This document shows positions 18,078-26,602 of a DNA stretch of 64,000 nt, piece after piece. Every line of letters begins with the position of its first letter. The stretch's first letter is position 1. The stretch comes from Olivibacter jilunii (GTDB lineage Bacteria; Bacteroidota; Bacteroidia; Sphingobacteriales; Sphingobacteriaceae). The translations under genes were made by a program, and so were the position numbers. The stretch is from NCBI RefSeq assembly GCF_900607235.1, contig NZ_LR027848.1:733241-797240 (forward strand), read 5' to 3'. The notes below the pieces were generated by a model. That model was not told where the DNA came from. It made no database searches and saw only the letters and a list, made by a program, of their open reading frames with translations.

Positions 18078-18548
18078 CTAGGCGTCTACTTTCTTGATCA
18101 TTTCAATATGATCAATCCCATCTTCATCATAGACTTCTCCATCCACAACAAATCCAAGTGATTCGTAAAAGGGTGTGGCATATACCTGAGCAGCGATACG
18201 GATGGGACCTTCGCCAAATAGCTCATAACACGCTTGAATGGACCGCTTCATCAGCTCTTTTCCCAAGCCGGTTCCTCTGGCGAGCTTGCTGGTAATAATA
18301 CGGCCAATCGACATTTCCCGATAGGATATACCCGGAGGAACCAAGCGTGCATAGGCCGCCAAGGTTTCGTCCTGATAGATTAATAAATGATGGCACAACT
18401 GGTCTTTATTATCGGCATCCAAATAGGCACAATTTTGTTCTACGACAAACACCTCACTTCTTAATCTTAAAAGCGCATATAATTCATAAGGATTAAATGC
18501 GTCGAAAAGTCTGATGTACTGCCTGAGGGAGCTAATATCAAGTTTCAT
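18078..18548 (-). CDS. elaA: ElaA-type GNAT acetyltransferase
   Basis: A 156-residue cytoplasmic N-acetyltransferase. The ElaA hallmark is the N-terminal LYALLRLRSEVFVVEQNCAY block followed by the GNAT acetyl-CoA motif RGTGLGKELM (about residues 90-100) and the C-terminal AAQVYATPFYESLGF. The substrate of ElaA proteins is not firmly established. A TATCTTTG -7 element on the minus strand (18563-18556) ends only 8 bp before the ATG, so the mRNA would be almost leaderless. Confidence 0.9.
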   Translation of the reverse strand: MKLDISSLRQYIRLFDAFNPYELYALLRLRSEVFVVEQNCAYLDADNKDQLCHHLLIYQDETLAAYARLVPPGISYREMSIGRIITSKLARGTGLGKELMKRSIQACYELFGEGPIRIAAQVYATPFYESLGFVVDGEVYDEDGIDHIEMIKKVDA

Positions 18549-18555
18549 AATAGGA

Positions 18556-18563
18556 CAAAGATA
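18556..18563 (-). promoter_or_regulatory. -7 element of elaA
   Basis: The minus strand reads TATCTTTG, an exact TAnnTTTG match, 7 bp before the start codon. RNA would begin within a few bases of the ATG. A CAA (minus TTG) at 18586-18588 is 22 bp away, slightly more than the usual 19-20. Confidence 0.5.
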
Positions 18564-18579
18564 CAGGCTTTTTTTGTTT

Positions 18580-18665
18580 AAGTATCAAGTATCAAGCCTG
18601 CCTGCCGGTAGGCAGGTATCAAGATATTCTTAAACTCCTATTTGTAGAGTTACGTCTTATATCTC
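18580..18665. repeat. Dispersed heptamer element with 20-bp palindrome, copy 1
   Basis: Left arm of repeated AAGTATC units, then the 20-bp near-palindrome CCTGCCTGCCGGTAGGCAGG (18597-18616), then TATCAAGATATTCTTAAA and a shortened right part ending in CGTCTTATATCT. Same core as copies at 26175 and 40297, all just 5' of a minus-strand gene. Confidence 0.75.
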
Positions 18666-18690
18666 GCTAACGGCATCTTTTTTTAGTCTA

Positions 18691-18724
18691 CTAACCAATA
18701 ACGAGCCACTAATAACCAATAGTA
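18691..18724. repeat. AATAACC-family heptamer tract
   Basis: CTACTAA, CCAATAA, CGAGCCA, CTAATAA, CCAATAG in register, between elaA's upstream element and the toxin stop. Confidence 0.55.
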
Positions 18725-18752
18725 AAGATTTTAGGAGCCTCTTCTGATTAAA

Positions 18753-19172
18753 TCATGCATTCAATCTAATAAATTCCTGAGGAGAAAGAACGGGTAGAGA
18801 AGGGAGGCTGTTTTTCTGAAAATGTTGATCGCGACTAATGACAAAATCAAGTTTATGATGCAGAGCCGTATAATATAATAAAGCATCTTCCACGTCAGTC
18901 ATAGATGAATGGATCGCCGCCAAAACCTGTTCATGAGGAATTTCGATACTGTCTAAAAAGCTTAATAACGAACCGAGAATTTCTTTTGCTTTAACGGGAC
19001 CATATGATTTGGTGATCCAGTAAGCACATATTTGTATGACAGAAGGGGATATGTATCCTTTTATCTTCCCTTGTTCCGCCCAGACTATAATGGTTTTTCC
19101 TTCTTCATAGGCTTTTCTTTGGAGAACAAAATCTAGTAGAATGTTGACATCCAACAATACTTTAAAAGCCAT
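18753..19172 (-). CDS. PIN-domain toxin of a VapC-like pair
   Basis: A 139-residue protein starting at the ATG at 19172 (MAFKVLLDVNILLDFVLQRK); the longer frame to 19250 would run backwards through the antitoxin. PIN-domain acidic residues are visible: LDVNILLD at the N-terminus, MTDVEDALLYYTAL in the middle and DFVISRDQHF near the C-terminus. PIN toxins of this kind cut RNA with bound Mg2+. The gene overlaps the antitoxin gene by 11 bp, a usual sign of translational coupling. Target unknown. Confidence 0.9.
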   Translation of the reverse strand: MAFKVLLDVNILLDFVLQRKAYEEGKTIIVWAEQGKIKGYISPSVIQICAYWITKSYGPVKAKEILGSLLSFLDSIEIPHEQVLAAIHSSMTDVEDALLYYTALHHKLDFVISRDQHFQKNSLPSLPVLSPQEFIRLNA

Positions 19173-19407
19173 ATTTATCCGCGTTATCCTCAAAATAATC
19201 TTTTGCCAAATCCGCTTGATCTTGGATTTCAGGTTTTGGCAAACTTTCAATAAGCTGAACGATTCCTTTTTCAGGCGGCTTTTTCACAATGAATGTTCTA
19301 AAATAACTTTCTACAAGCTCGGAAACACTACTGTGTTTTTGGGTGGCATATGCTTTTACCTGTGCCAATAGCTGTTCATCAATAGTTAAATTTAATTTTG
19401 CTTTCAT
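19162..19407 (-). CDS. RHH-type antitoxin (DUF6364-like)
   Basis: An 81-residue protein beginning MKAKLNLTIDEQLLAQVKAY, a ribbon-helix-helix DNA-binding segment (beta strand then two helices, SVSELVESYFRTF). The acidic C-terminus (QDQADLAKDYFEDNADKYGF) fits the toxin-binding tail of such antitoxins. It precedes and overlaps the PIN toxin gene. Direct repeats upstream (19428-19457) overlap its -7 element and are probably its operator. Confidence 0.9.
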   Translation of the reverse strand: MKAKLNLTIDEQLLAQVKAYATQKHSSVSELVESYFRTFIVKKPPEKGIVQLIESLPKPEIQDQADLAKDYFEDNADKYGF

Positions 19408-19425
19408 GGGCCATTCTTAATAAAG

Positions 19426-19457
19426 CAAATATACGCATAAATTTACAATATACGCAT
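19426..19457 (-). promoter_or_regulatory. Toxin-antitoxin promoter and direct-repeat operator
   Basis: The minus-strand -7 element TATATTTG is at 19433-19426. Two exact 11-bp direct repeats AATATACGCAT (19428-19438 and 19447-19457), 19 bp apart, cover it. This is the expected place for an autorepressing RHH antitoxin. The rest of 19458-19646 shows nothing I can support. Confidence 0.65.
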
Positions 19458-19646
19458 CCGTTGCGAGCAAGATGTTTTATTTCATTACGAGATGGGCTAA
19501 ACCGTTAATCATATCTTTCCCGCAGATAAATAAGATTTTCCTCAATCCAAAATTCGTTTAGTGACAGCAAGGAAGTGGTGGAATTCTTGATTTGGTGAAT
19601 TGGCAGTTTCATCGGGTTGTATTGCACGCTTGCTTTTATACCTCTA

Positions 19647-21710
19647 CTATAGTAATCCCTTTTCTTCTAGCGATACCTTTATCTCCTTGTGCTTATCCCA
19701 GAACTTTGTTTTGATGGTATGCATTACCGTCTTGAATTCAGGCAGATTTCTAAAAGGTTTAACTAAAGGATCTCTTTCAAGTAAAAGTATCCAATATTGA
19801 TAATTATCTACCTTGCTAAATAGCTTCAAGTGATCGAGGGTTTTCTTGCTGTCTTTCAGATAAGCGTAGTACATAGCTAGGTGTACATGCTTATAAATAG
19901 ATTGGTCATTGTCCGCAAACTCTTTAAAACTGGTTATGAATTTATTCGACTCCTCGTTAAAGCCCAATTTAGCTAGAACGATTCCAACAGTAAGATCTAC
20001 GTGTTTAAAAATGTCCAATCGTTGAGCTTCACGCAGTTTAATAAATTGCTTGTAATACCGATAAGCGGCTTGATAGTCACCAATGTAACAGTAAACATTT
20101 CCTATTTCCTGCAAAATATGGAGTTGTGTACTATCTCTATCCCATTCTTTCAGCAACAACTGTTTTGTTTGTTCGGTATTACTATCTTTGGCAAAAAGGA
20201 TGGCTGCCTTTACCCAGGTGGCATAGGAATTTTCGGGGTTGTAACTTATCGACTTATTAATGTAATGAAGTGATTCTTCGACAAATCCGGTTTGTATCAG
20301 CGCATTGCTGAGGTGTAAATAGTTAACGCTTGTGGTCGTAGAATCTTGTAATCCCGCATTCAACTTAACCCCTAGAAGCGCATACTCGAGGTACTTGGCG
20401 GTATTGGGAATAGAATAGTTGTAAAAATCTAATAAAAAGTGGATAGCCAAAATGGAATTAGGATTGTATTCCAAGGCTTTTTCAAGATAGGGAATGGCAG
20501 CCTCATGGTCTTTTTGATGTGCATAAAATAAAGCTTTAGCGATCAGGCTCTCGGGCAAAAGAGGGTCGCATAAAAGTGCTTTATCTGCGTAAAAACCCAT
20601 TTCAGCGGTATAAATTTTTCTTTCTTGAAAAAGATCCAGATAGTAATAGGCGATGGCAGAAACGGCATAAGCAAGGGCAAATTGAGGATCTTCTTTAATA
20701 GCCCTTTTGAAATAGCTGATGCCCTGCTCTAAATTGGTACGGCCACCTTTATGTAATAAATCGCTGCCTTTCAAAAAAAGGTCGTATGCCACCAAATTCT
20801 CGGTTGGATTTTTTTCAATCCTCGATCGTTCTTCACGAGTAATGGTCGCTTGAACTTCTTTGGCAATGTCTTTGGCAATATCCTGCTGCAATTGAAAAAT
20901 ATCTTTAACCTCTCTGCGGTATTGACGAGACCATAAGTGTCGATCATTTAGAGCTTCAATCAACTGCACATTTAACAAAATTTGGTTACTGATCTTTTGA
21001 CCGCTCCCCTCTACAAAATAATTTACATTTAGTTCTTTTGCCATCTCAGGGATGGATTTGAATATATTTCTGTACTTTTCGGACGATGTCCTACTCGTTA
21101 CTTTCAAATCTTTTATTTTTTGAAGGTTATTGAGCGTAGATTCCATGAGACCATTGATTAAATAGACATTAGTGGAATCATTGCTGTCATTTTTGAAAGG
21201 TAATACGGCAATCGATTTTTCAAGTGAGCTCTTAGCAGATGAATCTTTCATACCATACCTGAGTAAAGCGATGGCTAATACAACGATTAACCCGGCAGAT
21301 AGTAAGATAAAAATGAAGCGCCGATTACGGTTTTTGGAAATAGCAGGAGGAGGAATATTTTCCGTTGCTTCTCTTTGACTATTAGCCGCTCCGGGAGGGA
21401 AGCCATAATATTCGCGAAAGCACTTGATAAAATAGGACGTGCTGCTAAAACCGACACGGTCTGCTACTTCAGAAACGTTTAAAGAAGACTCCCGTAGCAG
21501 ATTCATCCCATGCTCTAAACGCACCTGCCTGATTAGTTGACTTACTGACAAATTGCTGAGCTTTCTCACTTTACGGAGTAGGTTTGAACGGCTCATGTTC
21601 AACTCTTCAGCTAACTCGGAAACGCCAAACTGCTCATTAGAGAGATTTTTCTCCACGATGGTAGCAATTTGACGGATAAACTCATTTGCAATGGGCTGAT
21701 AATCAGGCAT
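19647..21710 (-). CDS. Membrane-anchored AraC-type regulator with TPR domain
   Basis: A 687-residue one-component regulator. Residues ~20-105 form an AraC-type double helix-turn-helix (FGVSELAEELNMSRSNLLRK; VADRVGFSSTSYFIKCFREY). A single membrane helix follows (RFIFILLSAGLIVVLAIALL, 131-150). After it come a TolB/FlgO-like segment (IAVLPFKNDSNDSTNVYLIN; VEGSGQ) and about eight TPR-like repeats. The topology puts DNA binding in the cytoplasm and the TPR sensor in the periplasm, a known Bacteroidota architecture. It diverges from the ankyrin/acyltransferase pair, a plausible but unproved target. Confidence 0.9.
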   Translation of the reverse strand: MPDYQPIANEFIRQIATIVEKNLSNEQFGVSELAEELNMSRSNLLRKVRKLSNLSVSQLIRQVRLEHGMNLLRESSLNVSEVADRVGFSSTSYFIKCFREYYGFPPGAANSQREATENIPPPAISKNRNRRFIFILLSAGLIVVLAIALLRYGMKDSSAKSSLEKSIAVLPFKNDSNDSTNVYLINGLMESTLNNLQKIKDLKVTSRTSSEKYRNIFKSIPEMAKELNVNYFVEGSGQKISNQILLNVQLIEALNDRHLWSRQYRREVKDIFQLQQDIAKDIAKEVQATITREERSRIEKNPTENLVAYDLFLKGSDLLHKGGRTNLEQGISYFKRAIKEDPQFALAYAVSAIAYYYLDLFQERKIYTAEMGFYADKALLCDPLLPESLIAKALFYAHQKDHEAAIPYLEKALEYNPNSILAIHFLLDFYNYSIPNTAKYLEYALLGVKLNAGLQDSTTTSVNYLHLSNALIQTGFVEESLHYINKSISYNPENSYATWVKAAILFAKDSNTEQTKQLLLKEWDRDSTQLHILQEIGNVYCYIGDYQAAYRYYKQFIKLREAQRLDIFKHVDLTVGIVLAKLGFNEESNKFITSFKEFADNDQSIYKHVHLAMYYAYLKDSKKTLDHLKLFSKVDNYQYWILLLERDPLVKPFRNLPEFKTVMHTIKTKFWDKHKEIKVSLEEKGLL

Positions 21711-22005
21711 TGGTTTACATCTTATCTTTTCATATCAAACTTAGACAAATTCCTTTTTATAGGCAATATAATACCGTCACATATAAAAGGAAATTGCTGG
21801 TCTCTTCTCTGCGTTTGGAGCTTATTGTTATTAAGGAAATATACCTATTTGAACGATTATGCATCATAATTTATATCGATTCATCATAATTTATATTGTC
21901 ATCTCTAAACTTGATGGTTTTATCCGCATGGCTATTTAGTGTACCATGTGAACTAGAACGATCTTTACAACATAAAAAAATCGAAAACAACTAATACTAG
22001 CCATC

Positions 22006-22596
22006 ATGAAAACGAAAGAAAGAAATTTATCAAAAGCAGCTTTTACATTATCCTTTTTAATAGCCTTGTTTATTATGACTGGATGTCGAGGCGGTTCTAA
22101 CCAAAAGGAAAATGCTATTGAAGATAAGGACAAGGTTGCCGCTCCAAAAGTTGATATCCACACAGCAGTTATAACGGGAAATTTGGAAGCTGTTCAGCAG
22201 CATATCGACGCGGGAACAGATCTAAATAAGAAAGATCCTTATGGAGGGTCAAGTCCGCTAATATCCGCCGCGTTATTTGATAAGCCGGAAATGGTTAAGC
22301 TATTAATCGACGCAGGAGCAGATCTGAATTTTCAGAATAAGGAGGGATCCACTGCACTTATTACGGCCGCATTTTTTGGTCGGCCTCATATTGTCAAAAT
22401 GTTACTGGATAGTGGGGCTGATAAAACAATAAAGAATAAATATGGAGCTACAGCCTACGAATCTGTAGCAGCGCCCTTCAGCGAAGTCAAGAGTACCTAT
22501 GATATGATGGGTAAAATGCTTGAGCCTTTTGGATTGGAGTTGGATTACGCATATCTCGAAAAAATTCGACCGGAGATAGCCGCCCAATTGAAATAA
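22006..22596 (+). CDS. Ankyrin-repeat lipoprotein
   Basis: A 196-residue protein with a lipoprotein signal peptide (basic MKTKERNLSK, hydrophobic core, lipobox IMTGC at residues ~23-27). Residues ~50-150 hold three ankyrin repeats (HTAVITGNLEAVQQHIDAG; SPLISAALFDKPEMVKLLID; TALITAAFFGRPHIVKMLLD). The C-terminus (~150-196) is a helical extension without match. It lies 23 bp before the acyltransferase gene and is probably co-transcribed with it. Likely a periplasmic protein-interaction lipoprotein. Confidence 0.88.
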   Translation: MKTKERNLSKAAFTLSFLIALFIMTGCRGGSNQKENAIEDKDKVAAPKVDIHTAVITGNLEAVQQHIDAGTDLNKKDPYGGSSPLISAALFDKPEMVKLLIDAGADLNFQNKEGSTALITAAFFGRPHIVKMLLDSGADKTIKNKYGATAYESVAAPFSEVKSTYDMMGKMLEPFGLELDYAYLEKIRPEIAAQLK

Positions 22597-22619
22597 TATA
22601 CAAAGAAAAAGGAAAGAAT

Positions 22620-23666
22620 ATGCCAGTACTAGATAGAAGATACGATATTGATTGGATGCGGGTCATCGCGATTGCATTGCTCTTGATATATCATATAGCA
22701 ATCGGTTTCCAGCCTTGGGGGATGATGATCGGCTTTATCACGAATGAAAAATCATGGGATGCTTTGTGGATCCCTATGAGCATGATGAACATATGGCGGA
22801 TACCACTTTTATTTTATGTGTCAGGGATGGGTGTTTATTTTGCCATGAGAAATAGAAGCTGGAAACAACTTTTTCTGGAGAGAGCCAAAAGGATATTACT
22901 TCCATTTCTTTTTGGGATGCTATCGATCGTTCCGCTCCACCTTTATATATGGCAAAGGTATTACCATTTTGATACAGCCTATTTACCCGGTCCCGGCCAT
23001 CTATGGTTTCTTGGTAACCTTTTTGTTTATGTTATCATGTTCGCGCCGATTTTTTTCTATTTAAAGCGGCAAGAACATAGTCGGCTAGTGAATAGCATGA
23101 AAAAGACATTTAGTAGTCCGCAAGGCATACTATTAGTAATGAGTGTATTTATCGCCGAAGTTTTATTAATTGATCCGATGCCTTTTGAATTGTATGCGAT
23201 GACATGGCATGGTTTCGTTCTGGGGATGCTGGCGTTCTTCTTCGGCTTTTGTTTTGTCTTGTGTGGTGCTACCTTTTGGCATATGATTCTAAGGTGGCGA
23301 TGGCTGTTTCTTGCGTTTGCAGTAACCTTTTTTATAATAAGGATTACTTATTTTCAGTCTTCAGCGCCGACTTATATGCTGTCTATTGAGTCGAATTGCT
23401 GGATTATTTCATTTTTTGCATTTGCTTACAAATATTTCAATTATCCCAGTAGCATACTTTGCTATTTAAGCCGTGCGGCGTATCCATTTTACATACTTCA
23501 TATGATTTTTCTTTACCTTGGATCTTATTTTATCTTTCCATTGGATATAGATGTACGTATTCAATTTGTTTTGGTTTTGCTCGCTACGATAACCGCTTGT
23601 TTCCTTACTTATGAATTCCTTATCAGAAGAATACCTTTCATCAGATTACTATTTGGATTAAAATGA
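22620..23666 (+). CDS. Acyltransferase family 3 membrane protein
   Basis: A 348-residue multi-pass inner-membrane protein of the acyltransferase-3 (OpgC/MdoC-like) family. The opening RRYDIDWMRVIAIALLLIYH carries the family's characteristic arginine and histidine; PGPGHLWFLGNLFVYVIMF is the second conserved block. About ten membrane helices are visible. Such enzymes move acyl groups to periplasmic glycans or other extracytoplasmic acceptors. Acceptor unknown. Follows the ankyrin lipoprotein by 23 bp. Confidence 0.88.
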   Translation: MPVLDRRYDIDWMRVIAIALLLIYHIAIGFQPWGMMIGFITNEKSWDALWIPMSMMNIWRIPLLFYVSGMGVYFAMRNRSWKQLFLERAKRILLPFLFGMLSIVPLHLYIWQRYYHFDTAYLPGPGHLWFLGNLFVYVIMFAPIFFYLKRQEHSRLVNSMKKTFSSPQGILLVMSVFIAEVLLIDPMPFELYAMTWHGFVLGMLAFFFGFCFVLCGATFWHMILRWRWLFLAFAVTFFIIRITYFQSSAPTYMLSIESNCWIISFFAFAYKYFNYPSSILCYLSRAAYPFYILHMIFLYLGSYFIFPLDIDVRIQFVLVLLATITACFLTYEFLIRRIPFIRLLFGLK

Positions 23667-23689
23667 AATCATCGCTATTATTATTCTAT

Positions 23690-23758
23690 TTGTTATCAGC
23701 TCTTAATAGAACATAGCAAAATAACCGACAACTAATAACCAACAACTAATAACCAGCC
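23690..23758. repeat. AATAACC-family inverted heptamer tract
   Basis: A left arm of TTATC/TTAAT type heptads (TTCTATT-TGTTATC-AGCTCTT) faces a right arm AATAACC-GACAACT-AATAACC-AACAACT-AATAACC (23720-23754). The 14-bp unit is nearly exact. It fills the space between convergent genes, so it may act as a stem-loop. Confidence 0.65.
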
Positions 23759-26173
23759 TCACTCATTGCGCAAACTATTCACCGGATTGGCCAATGCGGC
23801 CTTAATTGCTTGAAAGCTGATCGTTACAAAAGCGATGATCAGGGCCATAACTAAAGCAAAACCAAAAATCCACCATTCCATCTCAATGCGATAAGCAAAG
23901 TCGTTTAACCAGTTGCTCATAACATACCACGCCAAGGGAAGAGCGATGACCGCAGCAATGAGGACTAGACGTAAAAAATCGGTAGAAAGTAGTCGAATAA
24001 TGGTTGTGGTACTGGCGCCTAGTACTTTTCGAATACCTATTTCTTTGACGCGCTGTGTGATGGTAAAAGCAGAAAGGCCGAACAAGCCCAAACAGGCGAT
24101 GGCAATGGCAATACACGAAAATAAGGTAAATATTACCTGTTGTTGCTGTTCCGCTTTATAAAGATCGGCAAAACGGTCATCCAAAAAAGTATAAGTAAAA
24201 GGTGTTTCCGGTAAGTATTTTTCCCAGACTGCTTGTAAGTGCGCTAAAGCTTGCTGGACATTCCCGTTAACCTTAATCGAAATTCGCCCGTAACCATTCT
24301 CATCAGTAGAACTAAACAAAACTAAGGGCAAAATGCGTTGATGTAAAGATTCGAAATTGAAATCGTTCATAACGCCGACAATTTGTCCCGCCCTCGTGTC
24401 GTATTTAAAAGGTTTACCAATCGCGTCTTCCGGCGTTAATCCCAGAACACGAACTGCAGCTTCGTTCAGAATAAAGGATGAAGTGTCTCGATCATTATCG
24501 GCGCGAAAATTCCTGCCGGTAATGATATCTATTCCATAAGTAGGGATAAAACCGGCATCGCTACGTACATATTTGATATCAGCCTTTGAAGGAGCGAGGC
24601 CATTTCCTAAGTTAATTTGCGACCCGGCCGCATCTAACAACCTTCCCGAAGGAATTCGGCTTGATCGTCCTACTTCCTTAACGTTCGGGTTAGCCAATAG
24701 GCTGGTTTTAAACGATTGAAAAGTACCATCCAGTCCTTGGTTATTATTAAGCACAACGATCTGTTCTTTGTTAAAACCCAAACTTTTGTTTTGGATGTAC
24801 TGAAGTTGCCTGAATACAATCAGGGTACCAACGATCAATATAATGGAAATGGAAAACTGAAAAACTACAAGTGCCTTTCGGAGCGAAAATGTATGCTCGC
24901 CGGTTTTGAAAATACCTTTCAGTACTTTGATAGGTTGGAAACCGGAAAGAAATAGGGCGGGATAAATGCCTGATAACACACCAATAATGAAGGGAAGAAT
25001 CGTAATGGCAATTAAAATGGGGACTTGTAGCAGGTGGTTTAGCGTAAAGGTCTTTCCGGCCAGTAGATTTAATCCGGACAATGCCATTCCTGTCAATACA
25101 ACCGATATCAACGAGGCCAGTAAGCAGAGCAGGACACTTTCGCTTAAGAACTGATAAATCAATTCTGTTTTCTCTGCTCCAACTACTTTCCGGATTCCAA
25201 TTTCTTTTGCACGCAGGGCGGAGCGTGCGGTGGACAGGTTCATATAATTGATACAGGCGATCAGTAAAATAAAAAGACCTATTATAGAGAAGATATAAAC
25301 CCGTTTGATATCGCCGTTTTCTTCCAATTCGGAATCCTTATGAGAATGAAGGTGAATATCTGTTAGTTTTCTTAACGAAAGGAAGGTCCACTCCTGGGCT
25401 TTATTGTCGGCACCGGGAATATGTCTGTTTAAGAAAGACGGAAATTGTGTTTCCAGTTTGCCGGCATTGTAATCTTTAGGCAACAAAACATAGGTATAAA
25501 ACGCGTTGTTTCCCCAATTGGTACGAAGTTGTTCCTCTCCGTATATTGCAGTATCCCTTAATGTAGAAAAAGAGACCATGATATTGGGATGCCAATGCGC
25601 ATTGGAAGGAAGCGATTTATAAACGCCCGTTACCGTACCGGTAAGCTTTTGGTCAACTTTTAACAACTTATTTAAAGGGTTTTCCGTTCCGAAATACTTC
25701 TTGGCCATTTCTTCCGAAAGCATTATGGAATAAGGTTCTTGCAGTGCCGTTTTCGGATCACCTTTAGTTACCGTAAAATCAAAGACCTTAAAAAGGTCTT
25801 CATCCGCACAGTAGACATTATCCTCATTGAATACCTTGTCCTGGTATTGAAAGGTCATACCCCCAATAGGAAGTATGCTGGTCAGTGCCTGAATTTCCTT
25901 AAAGTCGTTTTGTAATAAAGGACCAACAGGCGGCGCAACCGCACCGAGTTCTAGGGAGACGCTTTTACTCTCTGTATTTAAGAAAGTTCGTTCTACTCGG
26001 TAGATTTGGTCTGCCTTGCTATTATAGCGGTCATAACTCAGTTCATCAAGTACATACAAGGCGATGAGTAGGCAACAGGTGATTCCGATACTCAAACCAA
26101 ACAAGTTGATGAAGGAAACGAATTTGTAGCGTAACAAATTTCGCCAAGCGATTTTTATGTAATTTTTTAACAT
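23759..26173 (-). CDS. Orphan MacB/FtsX-type permease
   Basis: An 804-residue inner-membrane protein ([19 protein letters not shown]) with two FtsX-like halves and two large periplasmic domains. Signatures are [12 protein letters not shown] and [12 protein letters not shown]; the tail is ANPVNSLRNE. It is a single-gene unit with its own sigma-54-like promoter (26295-26310) and palindromes, and a predicted leader of about 112 nt occupied by a heptamer/palindrome element. No ATPase gene nearby. Confidence 0.93.
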   Translation of the reverse strand: MLKNYIKIAWRNLLRYKFVSFINLFGLSIGITCCLLIALYVLDELSYDRYNSKADQIYRVERTFLNTESKSVSLELGAVAPPVGPLLQNDFKEIQALTSILPIGGMTFQYQDKVFNEDNVYCADEDLFKVFDFTVTKGDPKTALQEPYSIMLSEEMAKKYFGTENPLNKLLKVDQKLTGTVTGVYKSLPSNAHWHPNIMVSFSTLRDTAIYGEEQLRTNWGNNAFYTYVLLPKDYNAGKLETQFPSFLNRHIPGADNKAQEWTFLSLRKLTDIHLHSHKDSELEENGDIKRVYIFSIIGLFILLIACINYMNLSTARSALRAKEIGIRKVVGAEKTELIYQFLSESVLLCLLASLISVVLTGMALSGLNLLAGKTFTLNHLLQVPILIAITILPFIIGVLSGIYPALFLSGFQPIKVLKGIFKTGEHTFSLRKALVVFQFSISIILIVGTLIVFRQLQYIQNKSLGFNKEQIVVLNNNQGLDGTFQSFKTSLLANPNVKEVGRSSRIPSGRLLDAAGSQINLGNGLAPSKADIKYVRSDAGFIPTYGIDIITGRNFRADNDRDTSSFILNEAAVRVLGLTPEDAIGKPFKYDTRAGQIVGVMNDFNFESLHQRILPLVLFSSTDENGYGRISIKVNGNVQQALAHLQAVWEKYLPETPFTYTFLDDRFADLYKAEQQQQVIFTLFSCIAIAIACLGLFGLSAFTITQRVKEIGIRKVLGASTTTIIRLLSTDFLRLVLIAAVIALPLAWYVMSNWLNDFAYRIEMEWWIFGFALVMALIIAFVTISFQAIKAALANPVNSLRNE

Positions 26174-26174
26174 G

Positions 26175-26294
26175 GTATCAAGTATTAAGTATCAAGCCTG
26201 CCTGCCGGTAGGCAGGTATCAAGAGATGTTAAAAGCTCCTTTACGACGTTGCGTCTTACCCGCTAGTCAGACAATCTTGCGTCTTATATCTTTA
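26175..26294. repeat. Dispersed heptamer element with 20-bp palindrome, copy 2
   Basis: Left heptads TATCAAG-TATTAAG-TATCAAG run straight into the same 20-bp near-palindrome as copy 1 (26197-26216), then TATCAAGAGATGTTAAAAGC, then a right part rich in GTCTTA units (TGCGTCTTA twice). It lies wholly between the permease's promoter and its ATG, so it would be transcribed as leader RNA. Confidence 0.75.
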
Positions 26295-26310
26295 CTCAAC
26301 TTTATTGCCA
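26295..26310 (-). promoter_or_regulatory. Sigma-54-like promoter for permease 23759-26173
   Basis: The minus strand reads TGGCAATAAAGTTGAG: TGGCA at -24 and TTGA at -12 with GG-N10-G spacing. Confidence 0.6.
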
Positions 26311-26360
26311 TAACAAAAAGAGTCCTTTTTAGCCGTTTGGGCTATTGTTATTTCAATTGT

Positions 26361-26397
26361 TGTTCGAATATGGACAACCGGTGTTCGTATTCGAACA
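26361..26397. promoter_or_regulatory. Paired palindromic activator sites
   Basis: TGTTCGAATATGGACA (26361-26376) and TGTTCGTATTCGAACA (26382-26397), 5-bp spacer, 21 bp centre to centre, 50 bp upstream of the -24 element. The second site is a nearly perfect palindrome. Confidence 0.75.
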
Positions 26398-26475
26398 CTA
26401 TTGAAACCTGCCAGTTTTCGGCAACGTTCTCGTTAATAGCTTGATCATTTTCATGAAAGCAATGCGGTTAACTGA

Positions 26476-26483
26476 TATTTTTG
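26476..26483 (+). promoter_or_regulatory. Possible -7 element for the pectin locus
   Basis: TATTTTTG matches TAnnTTTG and would give a SusC leader of about 115 nt. No -33 TTG is found at 19-20 bp, so this is tentative. Confidence 0.3.
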
Positions 26484-26602
26484 GAATACGAGGAGTATAT
26501 ATTGCTTTATATTCCTGTACAACAGCCAATTTTTACCAATATAAACTCAGGGTCGTGTTATCCGCGTCCTATTAGGAGCGGAAAAAACCTACTGTTTAAA
26601 TT

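Noticed and set aside
18597-18616. 20-bp GC-rich palindrome as an intrinsic terminator
   Set aside because: No T-run follows on either strand, and the copies at 26197 and 40312 sit upstream, not downstream, of genes.
19173-19250. 26-residue N-terminal extension of the PIN toxin
   Set aside because: It would overlap most of the antitoxin gene's 3' half and is basic, without similarity to PIN domains.
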